Assembly (NCBI RefSeq): GCF_009727055.1
Contig: NC_052355.1
Location: forward strand, 6,018,183-6,082,182
DNA length: 64,000 bases
Direction of reading: 5' to 3'
Source: Benincasa hispida
Lineage: Eukaryota; Streptophyta; Magnoliopsida; Cucurbitales; Cucurbitaceae
Part shown: positions 59,514-64,000 of the stretch, one piece after another
Numbering within the stretch: position 1 is the first letter of the stretch
Layout of the letters: every line of letters starts with the position of its first letter
The notes under the pieces: generated by a model
What the model was told of the DNA's origin: nothing
Seen by the model: the letters and a program-made list of their open reading frames with translations, nothing else
The model's database searches: none
Translations under genes and position numbers: made by a program

Positions 59514-59551
59514 CTGTCTCTTATACACATCTAGATGTGTATAAGAGACAG
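59514..59551. other. Nextera mate-pair junction adapter (Tn5 mosaic ends), sequencing artefact
   Basis: The same exact 38-base inverted mosaic-end pair as at 41269-41306. The frame read through it ends CLLYTSRCV. About 215 bp of LTR (including the G-run and the poly-T tract seen at 24640-24855) is absent, so a hard-to-sequence part was skipped. Confidence 0.97.
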
Positions 59552-59851
59552 ATATATATGTTATTTAATTTAATTTTATTCTATTCGTTAAATACACAAA
59601 TACATACATATTTTAAAACCCTTTTCTCCTCCTCTTCAAACATAAATTCAAAATCAAAATAATCACATTCCCCAAATTTTAAATTTTAAAAACTCGACAT
59701 TAACTAAAAATTAACTTACTTAAAATTAAATTAATTGTGACATAAGTCCAAATCTTTATTTTTAAAAAAAATTAAATTTCGAAATTAACAAAATTATCCT
59801 CAATTTTGTGAAAATACAAAATTTGAATTATGAAAAGCTTGAGATGTTATA

Positions 59852-60660
59852 GGTCATCTCAGGGCTAGTGGCGGGGACGCGCTCCTTGCACGGTCCTTCA
59901 TGGCTGGTAGGAGGTTTTGGGTTTAATTGGGGGTCGAAGATGTCTAAGAGGTCTAGGTTGAACAGAATAGGATTCCTATATAAATTAGGTGTTTAATTAA
60001 TTTAATATTTGATATTCAATTATTAATTAATTAATTAATTAAATTTGTTTAATTAATTATTTAAATAACATAAATTCAATTCAATTTTATTAAATTAAAA
60101 ATTTGTTTTGAATTTTTCAATTAAATTTATTTTGATGAAAATTAAATTAAAACAAAATTGAATTTCGTTTTTTTGAAATAAAATTAAAAAAATTAGAAAA
60201 TTCCAGAGTTTTCCAATTTTTCCCCATGGTTGAGTAATTATCCTCTTAATTAAACACCAAGCCTACTCAACTTAAGTTCTTTGAGGTGTTAATGAACTGA
60301 AGTTCAGTCATTTGCATGTTTTACATGGTTAAATACTTTAGAATTTTAAATGGGAACAAGGTGAATGCAAGCTGAATTCCAAAAATCTTGTATTCTCTCC
60401 AACACAATTCAAGTTAGAGGATAGCAGAGAAGAACACAGTGGTGGTTCATTGCAGATTTGAGGATCCAATTCGTGTAGAGGAGCAGTGATTTGACAAAAT
60501 CATCAAAGGTTGTATTTAACGAAACCCTTTATATGCAAAATTTGGTTCTAGCATGCTTTTAATCTCAAATTAAGTGTAATTAGAGTACTTATTGATTTTG
60601 ATTTATTCCGCTACATGTTAATTTAATTTATCACTCTTCACATTGTATGCAGCTTACTGC
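59852..60660 (+). other. AT-rich LTR-like region, unassigned
   Basis: After a short GC-richer start, 59990-60190 is made of TTAATTAA-type text. The part 60470-60640 ('aacgaaaccctttatatgca', then 'gcatgcttttaatctc') resembles the end region of copia LTRs in plus orientation. No primer site or gene was found, so this is only a possible LTR fragment. Confidence 0.3.
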
Positions 60661-60789
60661 CGCAACTTATGTCATTGTGTTCGATTGCGCAACATTTCTG
60701 TTCAAAGCTTTTTAATTGATTGCCATGGTCTGTAGAAGAGAAGTAACAGTAGCAATTGCGCTTTTGCTGGTACTATTGCTGCCTCCATT

Positions 60790-61455
60790 TTCCTTCTATT
60801 AACATTCCAGCTTCCATAGTCATCATCAACCTGCATCCGTATTCCTGGAAATTCGATCTAAAATAACCTTTGCCTTTTTGTAGGTCTTGTCCATGAATCC
60901 TCCCGCTGTGGAGGCATCTACAACTGCCTGTGTGGCTCTATTCAGCGCATTATAGAATGTTTCCATCAGAACACAGTCAGAAATACCAATATGTGGGCAA
61001 TTCTTTTCAAGAAGTCGGAAACGGACCCATGCAGTGCTCAAGGTTTCCACATCTCCCTGCTCAAAATTTTGAATATCTCGCCGTTTCCTTGCATTAATAG
61101 CTAGAAGGAAAAACTTCATCATAAAATGTTCAATCAATTGATCCTAAGATACTATCTCGTTCGACTTAAGGGAATAGGCCCATGTCTTGGCATCGTCTTG
61201 GAGAGTGTAAGGGAATAGAGATAAAAAATCCCTTCTGGTGTCACACCTGGAATGGAGAATGTATTGCACATCTCCATGAAGCTTATAAGATGGGCATGCA
61301 GATCTTCACCCTGCAATCCTTCAAATTAAGCTTGGATTCTATTCCCGTACTTATATACTGTCTGCAGCTTGTCTCTTAAGCTTACAGTACTCCAAAAAGA
61401 GAAAGGGTGCTAGCAGAATTCACAAAAAACATAAAATACTTTATTAGTAGCCAAA
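60790..61455 (-). pseudogene. Diverged Athila-like gag
   Basis: The frame 60826-61137 (103 aa) reads INARKRRDIQNFEQGDVETL, WVRFRLLEKNCPHIGISDCV and GFMDKTYKKAKVILDRISRN, the same core as in the gags at 14001 and 45021 but more distant. Upstream (61140-61370) further gag codons are in broken frames. A primer-site-like sequence and an LTR lie to the right. Confidence 0.75.
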
Positions 61456-61470
61456 TCCCTGAAAGCGGCG
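61456..61470 (-). other. Decayed tRNA-Asp-type primer site (possible)
   Basis: The plus text 'tccctgaaagcggcg' resembles the reversed Asp site 'tccccggcaacggcg' and lies four bases from the LTR border. Several mismatches make it uncertain. Confidence 0.4.
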
Positions 61471-61474
61471 AACT

Positions 61475-62964
61475 TGTTGCACTCAAAATATGCGTTGATT
61501 TTGATCTACACTAAGGTGTATTTGCATTATTAATATTCTGCGTCTAAATATAATGAGTATGCATCGATCACAAGCTTTCTCTTCTCAGGTCAAGTGTAAC
61601 CTGATTATGAGTTTCTCAAGGTGTCCTTAGGTCAAACATAGAGATTTGTACCAATCGAGACAAATAAGTGTGAGTAGGCGACAAAGTTACAAATTTATAA
61701 GAATGTGATTGAAAACATGCGATTAACATAGTTCTAAACTGGCAGAGATGCTCGTGAGAGATAAGGTAAAGAGAAAGTGTAGAAAAAAAATAGCCTTGAC
61801 GTGAAGGTAAAATGTATGGAGAAGTTAGGGTTGGGGAGGAGATTAATACTGCATCACCAAGCATTATTGCAGGAACTTATCCTGGCTCATAACTTTCAAT
61901 TACCGCACATCTTTTTGATGGCCAACCACATTTATCATATCTCTATGATACATGAATGAAGTTGTTATGAGTACAAGGTTATTTCTATGTATAGAAATAC
62001 TTCATGTTTTGCTTAACGAGTTCCAGAACTGCTTTCCTTCTCAAGAGGCTAGTTATAGCTACTCGTATCTATGAGTATTCATAGGCCAACATTGCCAGCA
62101 TTTAAATGATATTAAGCAAACAGGACAACTTCCTCAAATTCTACTTAGCTCATGATATTAACCTTCCCCCCTACCCTCGTTGAGATTAGTGACTCATGGG
62201 AAAGGTTAAAATGAAAGAAAAGATATAGGAAATGATGAATGAAAAAAACGATGATATTAAGATTGAAATATAGTTGTTGAATACAAGTGAATAATTTCTT
62301 GAACTATAGTGTAGTACAACACAAATTGATAAAAGAATAAGGTGAAGAGGTAGTTGGTAACAATTTCTCACTCTCAACAGGTGAATGTCTAGGCTGCTAG
62401 TGTTGAGATGATTGAGTGAGATGGAGAAGGCCCTCTTAGACTCTTACTCCGGTAAGGGTCCAACGATGAATCAGGGTGAGACAGATGGAGTTGGATTGCT
62501 CTCTTGGAAATCATAGAATCTCTGGATCGAAAATTTTCTAATGATCTGGACCTTCTTCTTGGCGTCAATACTCCATTTATAGAGCCACATGCTGTTCCTT
62601 ATTGGGATTCCCACTCTAAGCAATTGCCATCGTCTAATGTGGTAGGTGCAAATGTCAGCACTGCAAACATGGTTAACGTTCTGGAAGCTTGACAAGAAAT
62701 CCATTGGTACAGTTTCAGAGATCCCAAGGTATGCGATCATCTGTTCTTTGAAATATCAACGCATGCGGCGTCTCTGCTGTCATCTGCAAAATAAATACTA
62801 TTGGCGCAATAGGCTCATGATATGCGGTCAGCGGGTGCTTTTGAGATACTGTGCAAGTTTGATATTTAGCATGCATTCTATGCATGATTGAGGCATAATC
62901 TTCTTTCCTTCCTTCATTATTCTAAGAAAAATACTACGATAACTTGTATTTCTACAAATTATCA
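61475..62964 (-). mobile_element. Diverged Athila-type 5' LTR
   Basis: On the minus strand it starts TGATAATTTG at 62964 with a well-paired terminal hairpin, has a TATA box (plus text CCATTTATAGAGCC, 62572-62585), a U5 block related to the conserved one (about 61595-61650), and ends near 61475. About 1490 bp. Gag follows on its left, so it is a 5' LTR. Confidence 0.7.
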
Positions 62965-63745
62965 AAGACATACTTTTAAAAAAATATAACAATTATATTT
63001 GTACTAAAGTGATGTCATGCTTCATGCATCTCAATTTCATCACAACACACATAATAATTAAATAATAAAGTCATGAAAATAAAATAATAACATTCATTCA
63101 TCCATACTATATATAATATAATAGTTATAAAATAAATGACGTGCTATTAATGCATGCTATCATATCATATAGTTATTATATAAATTATGCATGAAGATGC
63201 ATTTCATTATAATATAACTCTAATATAACATAATATTAATGTAACTATATTAAACATGCATTTATAATATAACTCTTATATTAGAAAAACATGAACATGC
63301 TAATAATTCATGAAATTATTTAATATAACGCTTATATTAAATATGATGCATGAATCATGTTTATTCTAAGGTAGGATTTTCAAATAAAATCTATATGGCA
63401 TATATTATGCAACATATATTTAATTTAACCATACATCAAATGAAAATTTTAAATTAAACAGAAAATTGGACCGAATTTTGACACCCCTAGAATTAATTAA
63501 ATTAATATAACTAATTTATATTGATCTAATTAAAAAATGCAAAAAAAAAAGAAGAAAAAATTGCTGTAAAATCGGACATCTGGCTTGAACCCACGACTGC
63601 ACAGATGAACTTCTCGTGCACCTCAGTCTCAATGTGTCGCAACGCTCTACCCTAGCGTTATGATGCAACGAAAACAATGTCTGTTTCACTTCGCGTTAGA
63701 GTGTTGCGACGCTATGGTACAATGTCGCGATGCTATGTCACAAAA
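62965..63745. other. AT-rich flank with direct and inverted motifs
   Basis: 62965-63470 is AT-rich, with repeated 'taatataactcttatatta'-like units; its reverse complement resembles the copia leader at 46990-47300. 63560-63745 is GC-richer, with repeated 'gtcgcaacgct'-like words and an imperfect hairpin (63633-63714). No gene seen. Confidence 0.5.
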
Positions 63746-64000
63746 TTTTTAGGTTTTATGCCCTAAAACTCATAGATAGTAAACATTATTAATTGATCAT
63801 CATCAATAAAGAGTTATCGATGTTAATTCAATAAATGTTATTGTCTATGCTATTTGTCCATTTTGTCTTAATAACCCTAAATCCAATAAACTAACATCCA
63901 AGGTTGTCCTATGAGTCTTGAGTTGTATGTGGAGACATACAGGGATCGATGTTCAAGATACAGCCTAAATGGTCTATAGTATAGGGATAAGGCTAGGTAT
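63746..64000 (+). mobile_element. Ty1/copia LTR, start only
   Basis: From 'taggttttatgccctaaaac' it follows the copia LTR start (compare 37253 reversed and 49995), including 'gtatgtggagacatacag' near 63924. The terminal TGTTGG is degraded, and the LTR runs out of the window. Confidence 0.75.

Larger units (their letters stand above)
58046..59851 (-). mobile_element. Chromovirus 5' LTR with embedded adapter
   Basis: On the plus strand it starts TGTAACGAACGGACTCC and ends 'gagatgttata' (59851, TACA mutated to TATA). It matches 21581-25144, but the segment equivalent to about 24640-24855 is missing and an adapter stands in its place. A 4-unit minisatellite lies at 58609-58720. Confidence 0.85.

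Noticed and set aside
59278..59544. 88-aa frame ending CLLYTSRCV
   Set aside because: It runs into the adapter and lies in LTR sequence.
61182..61379. 65-aa plus-strand frame
   Set aside because: It is antisense to the Athila-like gag remnant and shows no family features.
1..64000. A new defence system, gene cluster or host gene
   Set aside because: Every coding trace I can recognise is retrotransposon-derived; no intact frame above 201 aa (outside gap-spanning ones) and no operon-like or intron-bearing host gene was seen.

Overview
This window is plant nuclear DNA built almost entirely from decayed, nested LTR retrotransposons. I found no host gene, rRNA, tRNA gene or CRISPR array. The coding remnants belong to three plant lineages: Athila-type Ty3/gypsy elements (primer sites complementary to tRNA-Asp), chromodomain Ty3/gypsy chromoviruses of Tekay/Del type (primer sites complementary to initiator tRNA-Met), and Ty1/copia elements. 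The density of nesting, solo LTRs and stop codons suggests pericentromeric or other heterochromatin of a eudicot. The LTR style recalls cucurbit genomes, but that is memory and not proof.

Layout. 1-5700: 3' end of a copia element and its LTR, broken by two Athila-type LTRs. 5700-17198: a degenerate minus-strand reading region (lysine/glutamate-rich part, then a part resembling the putative plant transposon domain), split by a solo Athila-type LTR (7044-~9095) and by a gag-protease-only Athila element with both LTRs (9601-16574). 17199-27071: minus-strand chromovirus sequence, with one LTR acting as 3' LTR of a pol remnant on its right and 5' LTR of a gag remnant on its left; a solo Athila-type LTR and a solo copia LTR are inserted in it. 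27072-35859: plus-strand Athila sequence with a decayed pol, 3' UTR, polypurine tract and 3' LTR. 35860-39063: two copia LTRs head to head, then a Met primer site. 39064-46838: a minus-strand Athila element with gag, protease, RT, RNase H and integrase remnants, a 510-base gap and an embedded sequencing adapter. 46839-54700: fragmented copia (leader, gag, RT, a chimeric LTR, integrase-RT-RNase H). 54701-59851: a minus-strand chromovirus gag with its 5' LTR, interrupted by a 2144-bp solo LTR with a perfect 5-bp target duplication. 59852-64000: AT-rich LTR-like sequence, a diverged Athila-like gag with primer site and LTR, and the start of another copia LTR.

No gene is intact. The observations most worth following are: (i) two exact inverted Tn5 mosaic-end (Nextera mate-pair) junction adapters at 41269-41306 and 59514-59551, each replacing about 200 bp of element sequence, so the assembly is chimeric or gap-collapsed there; (ii) a hairpin with base-pair covariation at the extreme 5' end of every Athila-type LTR; (iii) a direct repeat carrying a CACGTG-like core in the Athila 3' UTRs; (iv) a palindromic ACGATCGT array in copia LTRs; and (v) a ~1.5 kb duplication flanking the Athila pol.
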